A DNA stretch of 21,376 nucleotides from Smittium culicis (taxonomy: Eukaryota > Kickxellomycota > Harpellomycetes > Harpellales > Legeriomycetaceae). The position numbers were made by a program, and so were the translations under genes. The notes beneath the pieces are model-generated. The model was given only the letters and a program-made list of their open reading frames with translations. It was not told where the DNA came from and ran no database searches. The DNA lies in the NCBI GenBank assembly GCA_001970855.1, contig LSSN01000285.1, positions 1 through 21,376 of the forward strand, given 5' to 3'. This document shows positions 10,557 through 18,833 of this stretch, in pieces (position 1 is the stretch's first letter; every line of letters begins with the position of its first letter).

Positions 10557-11611
10557 TTAATTTAGAGGTAGTACTGCTTCGGTCATATTTGACTGGCTAC
10601 TATGGTCTAATCTACAATAAGTATCAAACATGTTATAGTTTGACCAAAACGCATTTAATACAATGTTTTCGGCGGGTACTATGGAAGTGTCTGCTAATGT
10701 TGCTCCCATTGCACGAACCTTGGGTATCAGTCTATTCTGAGCTCTATCTATCAGTTTTGATAGATTCTTGATATGCCTTGTAATTCTATCCACGGATATA
10801 GGCTTGTATAAATCTTTTGCACTTTTAAAAAGCGTGTTTATGATTATAGAACTATTGTTCATTTTTTTGTGCCGGACACAATTCTGTAGCGATTTTTGAA
10901 TTGTATATAGTTTACGCTAATACTGGGCATAAAATTGGATTTGGGATGGCTCTTTGTTTCACAAGACTTTTCGATCTGTTGCCCTTTTCTTTTCTCTTTA
11001 GGAGCGATTAATACTAGTCTTAGGATGTCATTGATAATGCTAGTCCTTGCATCGTTAATTCGTTGAATGCTGCTTGCCCGAAAGAAACAGCAGAGAACTA
11101 ATAACCAACAGCACTTGGTTGTGAGCTTGATATTATCTAAATTGTAAGTCTCGCCCCATTCATTTAGCTTAGCAACTATTGGGGCTATGATAATTTCCGG
11201 ATTAACAATAGATTTAATCTCTGTTTCTTAGATAGTTTCCAAGAATTTCTTTATGCATGGTGAATTCTCCATAGCCCTCGATTCTGGTACCAGGTTAAAT
11301 ATTGTTGGCTTATAAGACTTGATTGTGTTAACACTTAGTTTTCTGAACCTGAAGAGGTGTGCCAGGTGGTTTACAACATGACTGGCTAGAATTTCCTCTG
11401 ATTGGTTATCGTTTAAATTCCAGTCTAGAAAGTTTTGTTGCTTAGAATTGTACATAGATCTACGCTTGACTGCTCGATGGTTGGAAACGATAATTTCAAT
11501 TGATGTATCCAACGGACCTTGCGCTTTGAAGAAGCACCGCTGATTCATCACGCCATAAGACATAACTTTTTGTTGCTCAACAGCGACGACTTTCCGCTTC
11601 TTGGATCTCAT
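10557..11611 (-). pseudogene. Tyrosine recombinase of the DIRS element, frameshifted
   Basis: This enzyme integrates the circular DIRS cDNA by cutting and rejoining DNA through a tyrosine. From 11611 the frame carries a core-binding (SAM-like) domain with VVNHLAHLFRFRKLSVNTIKSY, then reaches a stop (TAA) near 11228. The same frame reads on after the stop with KLTTKCCWLLVLCCFFRASSIQRIND, whose Arg in FFRASS fits the first catalytic arginine, and APKEKRKG. In a run of seven A (10862-10868 on the plus strand) the frame is lost; the next frame continues with PISVDRITRHI, IPKVRAMGATLA (second arginine; the usual His of HxxR reads Pro) and FWSNYNMFDTYCR with the candidate nucleophile Tyr. So one stop and one homopolymer slip separate this copy from an open frame. 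It ends at 10557, right at the inverted repeat. Confidence 0.8.
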
Positions 11612-13500
11612 ATTACTGTGGTTGCTTGTAGCACTAGCGGCTGTGAGATTGATAGCTTCTGGAGGTCAGGATACCATATCGCGATTTTCCACAGCGGAGA
11701 TATCAGTGTGATCTTCAGAAGCTTTCTGCGGACTTTTTGTATAATTTGAACGAGCAAATTCCAAGAAGGGCAGCAGTACGGGTTGTTCCAGTGAGACCAG
11801 TCGAAGAGAAGGGCGTCCTGACCTATGGCTCTGTTGTCTGAGAACCAGCAGTAAAATCGGTATACTTTATTGTTCGCTCCAGAAGCGAACAGATCTACGT
11901 CGTGTATTTCATAAATATTGGAGATCGCTATACTTGTCTCCTGAGATATTGACAATTCGTTCAATCTAGTTAGTCGACTCGATACATCGGTTGGATTCAT
12001 TATCGATGGGACAAACGTAACTTGAGGTCGGGTGTTAGTGGAAATGCAATAAAGTCAGATTTTCTCTGATAACTCTAGCAATTTCGGAGAAGTAGCTCCA
12101 CATGCTTCTTCATGTATGATAGAGTGGTAGTATTTACTGAGTCGACTAATACCGAGTGATAAAAAACATTCTGAAGATGTAAAGCGTATATGATCGATAA
12201 TAATTCTTTGGGGTTTATTTGAAATAACGACCCTGAGTGACTCCACAAACCGGCTCAGGATTCTGAGTCCACTACTATCCCCTTCGCGGAATCGCTGGGA
12301 TCCGTGAATATTTCCAGCGCTGGGTTCTCGTACAGAAAGGTAATACCATTCCAGGATTTCAGCTTTTGTTCCCGGAATGTCAGATTCTGGATTGTAGGCT
12401 TGATTAGTGTGACTATCGATGTCCATAATTTCGACTTCGATATGCAGTTGTTTTTTAGTTCCATCAATTGACTCAGAATGAGTCTGCCTGGGATTAGAGC
12501 CATTGAAATTGCTTGCGCTTTCCCAATGAAGCTCTCCAAGTATCCCAGAGTTGTTTGTCCAACCCTCAAAAGTTTTGAAGCTTCTCTACAGAGATCCCGG
12601 ACCTTTTATGAAGGGACTTTGATTGAAATATCCCATGAATTGATTAATATTCCATAGAGTGTGATCGATTTTGTTGGCGCTGTTATCTACTTCTCGAGTT
12701 TTATTTTGTATCCTAGCTGTATCAGCTTCGAATTTATCTTGTCCATATTCTGTTTGCAAGCCTCCCTTGATTCTTCTAGAATCAAACTTTAGTCTAGTTA
12801 TGCTGAAATTCGGATCCCTTGTGTTCTCGCCAATGTAAATATCGAGCGAAGAATCTTGGTAAACGTGTACGGGATCAGTGAAAGTCCGAATGGAAGAGCT
12901 AGGAAATGATAATCTTGTTCATTCCAGCAAAAACAGAGGTACTTATTGCAAGATTCGTGTATTAGGATAATCATGAACGCATCTTCCAAATACAGTCATG
13001 TCATGAAGTCCTTTCGGATTAATAGGCGGCAAATCGGGACTAGAAATTACATTTTGAAATTCCTCTCTTGTATGTGCTGATTCAATTGCTTCAGATCTAG
13101 TACTGACCTGAATCAACCTGTCTTCTTTGTCATAACAAGTATGTTGTTGTAGAAGCCCTTATCGCGAGCTTTGAATTGCTCATTGCTTTCTTCTACAATA
13201 TTGATGCCACCTCTGTGATGACGGTGTGGGTGGCTGGGTCCATCTTCTTCCTGTAGCGCTGTGGATGGATAGTCAGTTTTGGCAGCCCCGCTAGCACTGT
13301 TATTCGTGTCGGCTTCGTCGTCAAAAATTCCAATTCTTTATTTAGAAGCCGTCGTGGTCTACTAAATAGAATTATCCAACTCTACTGATGCACCTTCACA
13401 TTCTGTTAATTCTTCCAGAATGTAACCTTTTATCCTTTCTTAACGATTTTGTGGATCCACTTGCTTTCGGTCAGTTTTTTCCAAGCTGACCTGAACATCG
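11608..13500 (-). pseudogene. Reverse transcriptase and RNase H of the DIRS element, degraded
   Basis: Copies element RNA into DNA. Segments in order on the minus strand: a likely N-terminal piece SAWKKLTESKWIHKIVKKG near 13490-13435; the RT palm piece DAFMIILIHESCNKYLCFCW...LPFGLSLIPYTFTKILR (12798-12989), diagnostic of DIRS-like RTs; the catalytic YLDD position just below 12800, which here reads stop-Leu-Asp-stop; the thumb TLGYLESFIGKAQAIS; an RNase H start EIFTDPSDSAKGIV (near 12290); and the RNase H end with NPTDVSSRLTR, HDVDLFASGANNK and IWYPDLQKL (11608-12000). Pieces lie in different frames, with many stops. The recombinase frame begins within 4 bp of the end of this one. It is clearly non-functional because the metal-binding YLDD is destroyed. 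Confidence 0.8.
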
Positions 13501-13539
13501 CGAGGCGGCCCCCTACCGGGGCTCCTACTGTGGAATCTA

Positions 13540-14349
13540 TTGAGATACCCTGCCCCTGTAGCGTCCTCTCCCGCAAAAATTTGACTGGTGAGATAATTAT
13601 TGACTGTGGCGGACAAAATTGCAGCTAATGTAGTTTGCTCCTGAGTAGTATTGCTGATGGTACTGATCTGAGTGCCGTACTTCCATCTCCCCCTGAAAGA
13701 GATTACGGATCCTCTCATGTTTCTTTGGCTTCTAGCTGGAAATGAGTGCTTCAAACTTTTCTTGATTCATTAGTGTTTTTGTATCTGGGTCCACTAACTT
13801 TTCCGGTTTTCCGGGAAGATCCATCCCCTTGCGCAGGTTGTCCAGTCTACCCTGTGTAACTGTAGATGGGATATCCGTTAAAAGTGCCCTCATTGTGTTA
13901 CAGAAAATGATATGTGGGTCGTCTTCCCTTATTTACGGGTCATCCTGGATTATGCGGTACACGTAGTAGTCAATATTTCTGATCGCCAAAGCTAGTGAGG
14001 CTTGAATTTCTTGTATGAATTGATGGGATTTCTTCACCGCCGCGAAAGCTGATTCATTCATTGGCGGTAGTTGGTAGAACATAGTACTACTTCTAGGAAA
14101 AGAGTCAAAAGCATGTTTCATTTATTTTTCGGACAACGGTTTACGATAGAAGTCATATTAAATTGAAGGAAGAGCTTTGATATACTCTGGATAGACTACT
14201 AAATCAGTTATCAAAATTTTTGTGGATATGGACGGGTCTTTAGGCTCTTCATGTTGTTTCCAGTCACACAAGAGTTGCTTGACCATTTCGGCTAGCTTGT
14301 TGAACTGCTACTGATTGACCAGATTCTGCCTGATATTGCCTTGGTTCAT
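13540..14349 (-). pseudogene. Gag-like ORF1 of the DIRS element, degraded
   Basis: Starts with ATG at 14349 (MNQGNIRQNLVNQ) and keeps one frame through in-frame stops (TAG and TAA, the first at codon 14). Readable pieces are KLAEMVKQLLCDW, PPMNESAFAAVKKSHQF, TDIPSTVTQGRLDNLRKG, MNQEKFEALISS, KPKKHERIR and a closing basic GRGRYRGR. That basic Gly/Arg end is usual for DIRS gag proteins and suggests nucleic-acid binding. A 104-codon open stretch in another frame (13440-13754) overlaps it and I judge it a shadow. Confidence 0.6.
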
Positions 14350-14567
14350 TATTTTAAATTTTAAATTTTTTAAAAGTAAATACTTATTTTGGATTTCAAA
14401 ATCTTTATTTTGGTTGAGTACCTTTGCGAAAGAAAAGATGATAAGGATAGCACAGAGCCGTACTTTCAGTATTATATATAAAAAATTTTAAAGGTGCTTA
14501 TTTATACGTACTACAATTTTATTGGTTTTTGGAAGTTCGATGTTTTATCCAATAAAGATGATAACAT

Positions 14568-14600
14568 CTTAATATGACCACCCCCTTGAAGTATAATATT
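14568..14600 (-). repeat. DIRS terminal inverted repeat (5' side of the element)
   Basis: CTTAATATGACCACC...TATAATATT, the complement of the repeat at 10524-10556 with four mismatches over 33 bases. It lies about 220 bases upstream of the gag ATG. Confidence 0.75.
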
Positions 14601-14915
14601 CTATAATTAAATACGTTTTTTAGAATCGAATTTGGATTTATAAAAACCGAAATTAAGAAAATTGGCTCGTAAATATGAAAACTCTTTGAAAATGTGGTTT
14701 AGTTTATTTTCGCCTTTATTTGAAAATATTTATTCATTATTATTATTGGACAAAACAATTATTGTATTATCCTCTTTCCAACTCCAACACTTTTGCACTT
14801 TTTTAAAAATAATATTTAAATAAATCTAATATATGAGGGGTTCTTTATGAAGATAGTGCTTTTATTCATATTGGGTTACAATGTACAAAATTTTAAAATT
14901 AGTAAAGTCCCAATA
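14601..14915. other. AT-rich spacer between two transposons
   Basis: No gene seen. An open frame that starts at 14847 runs into the inverted repeat of the next element and is not called. Confidence 0.5.
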
Positions 14916-15262
14916 CAGAGGTTTGCATTCTATTTTACAAAATTCCAAATCGATTTTGCATTAAAAATTTCTACCTTATCAATTTTCAAAATTACGCTAG
15001 TATTTTTCAGACGATTTTACATAGATTTATTTCAATTTTGGAAAGCTCACAGTCAATTTTGCAAAGCTCTGATTGGACATTGCATAACTACTCATTTGAG
15101 CGGGCAAAAGAAAAGTAAAGGTTAATGAGAATCTCTTGCTTCAAAAAAATCTCTACACCATAGTAACAGTTTTATAAATGGAAAAAAATCTACAAGATTT
15201 ATTGGCTTTTATTAATAAATATTTTTCTATAAATCCTTTATACTTAATTTTTTTCCTAGCTT
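14916..15262 (+). repeat. Left terminal inverted repeat of the TA element
   Basis: About 347 bases pairing with 16199-16569, strongest from about 15090 to 15260. Open frames in it are not conserved between the arms, so it is not coding. Confidence 0.7.
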
Positions 15263-16198
15263 TTATTCAAAATTAGCTTCTAATATAAATTTATTTGCGC
15301 TGTAATTATACTGATAGCATATCATTTCTATTTCTAATATTTTTTTGAATCATTCAGTTTTATTAAACATAAATCAAAAGCATACAAAAAAAACTATTCA
15401 AAAATATTCAAAAAGTTAAGATAATATCAAGAAAAATAATTTTTCAACAGACTTCCGATCGCTGCTCTAGCAACTCTGTAACCATTGGGGACTGGTTCAA
15501 GGGTATAATTATTGTAAAATTTTTATAACATAACGTTCTTGTTATATTATACTAAAAAAAATTTCATTAGTTATATTTTATTCATAACTATTATTTATCA
15601 AAAACAAACATTGTGGAGGTGGTAGGCGAAAACTTTCTTAATATAAAATAAGAAATCAAAAAAATTAAACAGCAAGTATTCCAAAAAAATTTTCTTGGTT
15701 TAATTTCAATAAATACGTTTACTTTTTGCTGATGTATATGGAAATATACATGGTTGCTATCAATGTGTATAAACTGTTCATGAAATACTTAATTAAAACT
15801 TTAAAAAAACATCAATACTTACTAATATTAAATACTAATAAAAAATAAATTTGAAAAGTTTTATAAAAGTATTCAAGTTATGTAGTTTTATAATAATTTG
15901 CATCAAAAAATGATTCTCATAATTTATAAAATAATTCGTCTGTTTATGAATCAAATAATAGTTGTGTTAATATTGCTGTGAGTTATAGTACGTATAATTA
16001 ATTAATATTTTATATTCGTATTAGTGTACACATATCTAATATTGGGTACGTATAAGTTTGATTTCGATAAAATTTAGGTTTGAGTAAGTTTGGTCAATTT
16101 TTGCCTGAAATAAGAGAAATTGGTTATAATACTGTAAAATAATGTTAAAATATTCGTGAATATTAAGCAGGTAAATACAAAAGGCAGTACTTAAGTAG

Positions 16199-16569
16199 AA
16201 GCTAGAAAAAAAAATTAAGACTAAAGGACTTGTAGAAAAATATTTATTAATAAAAGCCAATAAATATTGTAGATTTTTTTCCATTTATAAAACTTACTAT
16301 GCTGTAGAGATTTTTATTAACCTTTTTTTTCTTTTGCACGATCAAATGAGAATCTATACAATATCGAATGTGAACTTGCAAAATTGAATGAAATCTTATT
16401 ATAAATTGAATAAAAGCTTTACAAAATTGAAAATATTCAATGTAAAAACGTTTGAAAAATTCTAATATAATATTACAAATTGAGGCGCGAAAAATTTTTC
16501 TATTGCAAAATTGTTTTGGGTTTTTGCAAAATAGTCAGACTGTTTTGCAAAATAGAATGCAAAGCCCTG
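16199..16569 (-). repeat. Right terminal inverted repeat of the TA element
   Basis: About 371 bases, complement of the left arm. Near 16533-16556 it contains a near-perfect palindrome, GCAAAATAGTC/AGACTGTTTTGC. Confidence 0.7.
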
Positions 16570-16663
16570 TAAAGAAAGTCTAGAATCAATTTTATCAAAT
16601 CTTACATTCAGAATGAAATAAGCAAATGGAAAAATCAAAATGCCTTTTCAATTCCTCCATTAA

Positions 16664-17018
16664 CCCTTTCATGGGCGGTAGACTAATTTTGATCCACCAG
16701 ATATAGCCAACTGTCTTCAACAAAAATAGTTAAATTCCGAGGCTTTAAGAAGTATAGGTATACTGTAAAATAACACCAAATAGTAAATTTCATTATTAAT
16801 CATAAATGAATCAATAATTTGAACTTTTTATATTGTTGGACGGGAACAGGATAAAAAGCGAATTTATTTATTAGTTGGTGGTTTAAAAGGTAAATATATT
16901 ATGCACTGCTAACATACAATAAACCTAAAATTGAACGAATCTCGGAATTAAATTATTTTTATTGAATATATTTGGATATATTTGGTAGGTCAAAGCTAGT
17001 CTGACATCCGTGAAAGGG
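16664..17018. mobile_element. Foldback MITE of the TTAA repeat family
   Basis: Left end CCCTTTCATGGGCGGTAGAC directly after TTAA (16660-16663). The right end is an inverted copy, GTGAAAGGG (to 17018), followed by ATAA in place of TTAA. The two arms (16664-about 16745 and about 16938-17018) agree at roughly four of five positions over 80 bases. An internal GGACGGGAACAGG followed by ATAA (16838-16854) resembles the right end seen at 10509-10521, so this may instead be two overlapping copies. No coding capacity. Confidence 0.6.
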
Positions 17019-17573
17019 ATAAAAAAAATTACTAAATATAATTATAATTATAAAGGTAAAATTAGAAATGGTTAAAAATTTATTGGCTTTTGTTATATAT
17101 TTAGATAAAAAAAATACTAGCTTGTAGTGTTATAATAACCATCAACTATTAAGGCTTTGGAAATTAAGATTATTGGATTCCATCTGATGGTGATTATTAA
17201 TTTTCTTTCTGAAAAATTCTATCTTGGAATAATACACTAACCAAAAAAGCTTATTATGATTATTAATCCAACGTTCCAACGTATTTTCTAACCTGAAGTA
17301 ATCTTTGTATCCATGAAGAAAAAAAAAGTAAGTTTTGTAAAATGCAAAGCGTTACTCTATCGCTCCATAAAATGTAATGCTATAATGTTACAGTAGTTCA
17401 AGTAGTAAATATGTCTTTTTCAATATTAGCCAAATAATGTTAATATTTTTTTTTAAAAAATATAAATTGAGCTAAATATGACACTTTTAACGCTTATCAA
17501 CAATCATACAGATCAAAGAACAAAGCAACTCTAACTAACACTACAAAAACAAACAATAAAACAAATTAAAAAA
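17019..17573. other. Upstream region of the quinone reductase gene
   Basis: AT-rich, no gene seen. TATAAA-like bases at about 17460-17466 and a short A/C-rich leader (17520-17573) probably serve the downstream gene. Confidence 0.5.
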
Positions 17574-18185
17574 ATGACCAAGCCCACTGTATTCGTTGTA
17601 TACTACTCTACCTACGGCCACTTGAGGACTGTTGCTGATAAGGTTGTCGAAGGCTTGAAAAGTACCAATCTTGTAAATGTTGAACTGCGCCAATTCCCTG
17701 AAACTCTTCCTCAAGAAGTCTTGGAAAAAATGCACGCTCCACCAAAAGACGCTTCTGTCCCCGAGTTCACACTTGATGAGCTTGAAGCCGGCGATGCTTT
17801 CATGTTCGGTTTCCCAACCAGATTTGGAACTGCTCCCACACAAGTCAAATCTTTCATCGATTCAACAGGTGGACTATGGGCCAAAAAAGCCCTTGTCGGA
17901 AAGATGGCTGGTATCTTCTCTGGAACTGGTTCACAATCAGGCGGTCAAGAATCAAATGCTCTCACGTTTTTGCCAAATCTTATCCACCATGGTATGATCT
18001 TTGTACCAATGGGCTTCACCCACGACAACTTGTTTGCTGTCGATGAAGTCGTTGGAGGATCTGCATATGGCTCAGGATCATTCGCTTCAAGCACCGGTGT
18101 AAGAGCCGTCTCTGACAAAGAAAAGGAAATGGCATACCACCACGGTGAATCATTCGCTAAAATAGCTTCAAAATACCACAACTAA
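17574..18185 (+). CDS. NAD(P)H:quinone oxidoreductase, WrbA/Pst2 flavodoxin-like family
   Basis: A 203-residue intron-free flavodoxin-like protein. The family binds FMN and reduces quinones by two electrons using NAD(P)H, avoiding semiquinone radicals; yeast members (Pst2, Rfs1, Ycp4) gather at the plasma membrane or eisosomes and respond to oxidative stress. Visible motifs: VFVVYYSTYGH (6-16) with the FMN-phosphate loop STYGH; GFPTRFG (79-85), the isoalloxazine-side loop; FIDSTGGLW (94-102); and GIFSGTGSQSGGQE (113-126), the family signature. Length is typical (about 200). The start has a good context (AAAAATGACC) in an A/C-rich leader. Codon use is richer in G+C than the flanks, as expected of a well-expressed gene. 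A likely polyadenylation signal AAATAAAAAT lies near 18293. I find no defects. Confidence 0.93.
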   Translation: MTKPTVFVVYYSTYGHLRTVADKVVEGLKSTNLVNVELRQFPETLPQEVLEKMHAPPKDASVPEFTLDELEAGDAFMFGFPTRFGTAPTQVKSFIDSTGGLWAKKALVGKMAGIFSGTGSQSGGQESNALTFLPNLIHHGMIFVPMGFTHDNLFAVDEVVGGSAYGSGSFASSTGVRAVSDKEKEMAYHHGESFAKIASKYHN

Positions 18186-18833
18186 AATTTGCATCTAACC
18201 AACCCAATTTAACCTACAATTTAGCACTTTATTTAAGCATATTGGCCTTAGTAACAACCCCACCCCATAGATTTATTAACTATACCTATACAAAAATAAA
18301 AATATTATAACTTTGATTTTACTGCATTAATTATAATCTGTTTGATCTAGCTCATATTATTTGTATCAGCTCCCTGGTATATGAAAACTGTTTATAAACT
18401 ACAAGTTTTTTTATATTAGATACGATAATTTTTATATTAGAATTGCTATTCTTGGGCACGCTGATAGGATTAGAGAATCTATAAAATTTTATTTCTTATC
18501 TATTTTCACTTTTTTTTACGCCCTAACTAAATAAAATTGACTATTACCATCGAATACGTAGTCTATCGACTTTAAGTTGTTAATACAACTTTTTTGACCT
18601 TGCCAAGAGCTACATTTTTGTCTCTTTAGACAAATTTTAACTATTGCAATTAAATTGTAAGTGCTCAAGTTTGGTGCACGGTTTTTATTACCCAAATCGA
18701 GAGAAAAAAAAGTACGCAAATCGTCGAATTTAACGAATTTGATTATTTCGACTAATTTGCGACATATAAAAAAGCCCACACAAAAAAAAAATACAAAAAA
18801 AAAAGCACAAAAAAAACACCAATTTAATTAACT
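18186..18833. other. Intergenic region and probable LINE 5' untranslated region
   Basis: The first 330 bases hold the 3' flank of the reductase gene. The part after about 18520 is more balanced in base composition and probably is the 5' UTR of the LINE; its boundary is not visible. It ends in an A/C-rich stretch before the ORF1 ATG. An 87-codon minus-strand frame here has no motif and is not called. Confidence 0.45.
18715..18761. repeat. Hairpin upstream of LINE ORF1
   Basis: Arms CGCAAAT-CGTCGAA and TTCGAC-TA-ATTTGCG enclose an 18-base AT-rich loop, and ATATAAAA follows. It may be a structural or regulatory element of the LINE 5' UTR. Confidence 0.55.

Larger units (their letters stand above)
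10524..14600 (-). mobile_element. DIRS-type tyrosine-recombinase retrotransposon, decayed
   Basis: A 4.08-kb element on the minus strand with the full DIRS order: gag, reverse transcriptase, RNase H, tyrosine recombinase. The ends 10524-10556 and 14568-14600 are inverted repeats agreeing at 29 of 33 positions by eye; terminal inverted repeats without a target duplication are typical of DIRS elements, which integrate as circles through the recombinase instead of an integrase. Every domain is recognisable but broken by stops and frameshifts, so the copy is dead. Its 10524 end abuts the TTAA beside the piggyBac-like end at 10521. Confidence 0.85.
14916..16569. mobile_element. Non-autonomous long-TIR element with TA flanks (Tc1/mariner-like)
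   Basis: A 1654-bp non-coding element. Its left arm (14916-15262) is the imperfect reverse complement of its right arm (16199-16569); the inner 150 bases of the arms are the most alike (shared blocks TTTATAAATGG, TTATTGGCTTTTATTAATAA, AATCTCTACA). The outer tips are CAGAGGTTTGCATTCTATTTT and CAGGGCTTTGCATTCTATTTT, each flanked by TA (14914-14915 and 16570-16571). CAG tips with a TA duplication are known from Tc1/mariner/pogo elements. The spacer of about 936 bases shows no transposase. Possible transposase-site-like TTTTGCAAAA motifs recur in the right arm near 16505-16555. Assignment to the superfamily rests only on tips and target site. Confidence 0.65.

Noticed and set aside
11519..11749. 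Plus-strand open frames within the DIRS region
   Set aside because: They are antisense to the recognisable recombinase and RNase H frames.
13440..13754. 104-codon minus-strand open frame in the DIRS element
   Set aside because: The overlapping frame carries the recognisable gag features (KPKKHERIR and GRGRYRGR), and a third frame carries the start of the RT, so this one is a shadow.
10557..14349. Alternative genetic code in which TAA/TAG are sense codons
   Set aside because: In-frame stops in the DIRS genes might suggest it, but the host genes end cleanly at TAA or TGA with full-length products, and two stops replace catalytic Tyr and Asp codons, which fits decay.
14847..15125. 92-codon plus-strand open frame
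   Set aside because: It crosses the boundary of an inverted-repeat arm, its frame is not kept in the opposite arm, and its composition is that of AT-rich non-coding DNA.
15440..15510. tRNA-like GGTTCAAGGGT in a more GC-rich patch inside the long-TIR element
   Set aside because: It resembles a B box, but I could not find a matching A box or fold a cloverleaf with paired acceptor arms.
16036..16284. 82-codon minus-strand open frame
   Set aside because: Lies largely in the right inverted repeat and is rich in Phe, Leu, Ile and Tyr as expected by chance in AT-rich DNA.
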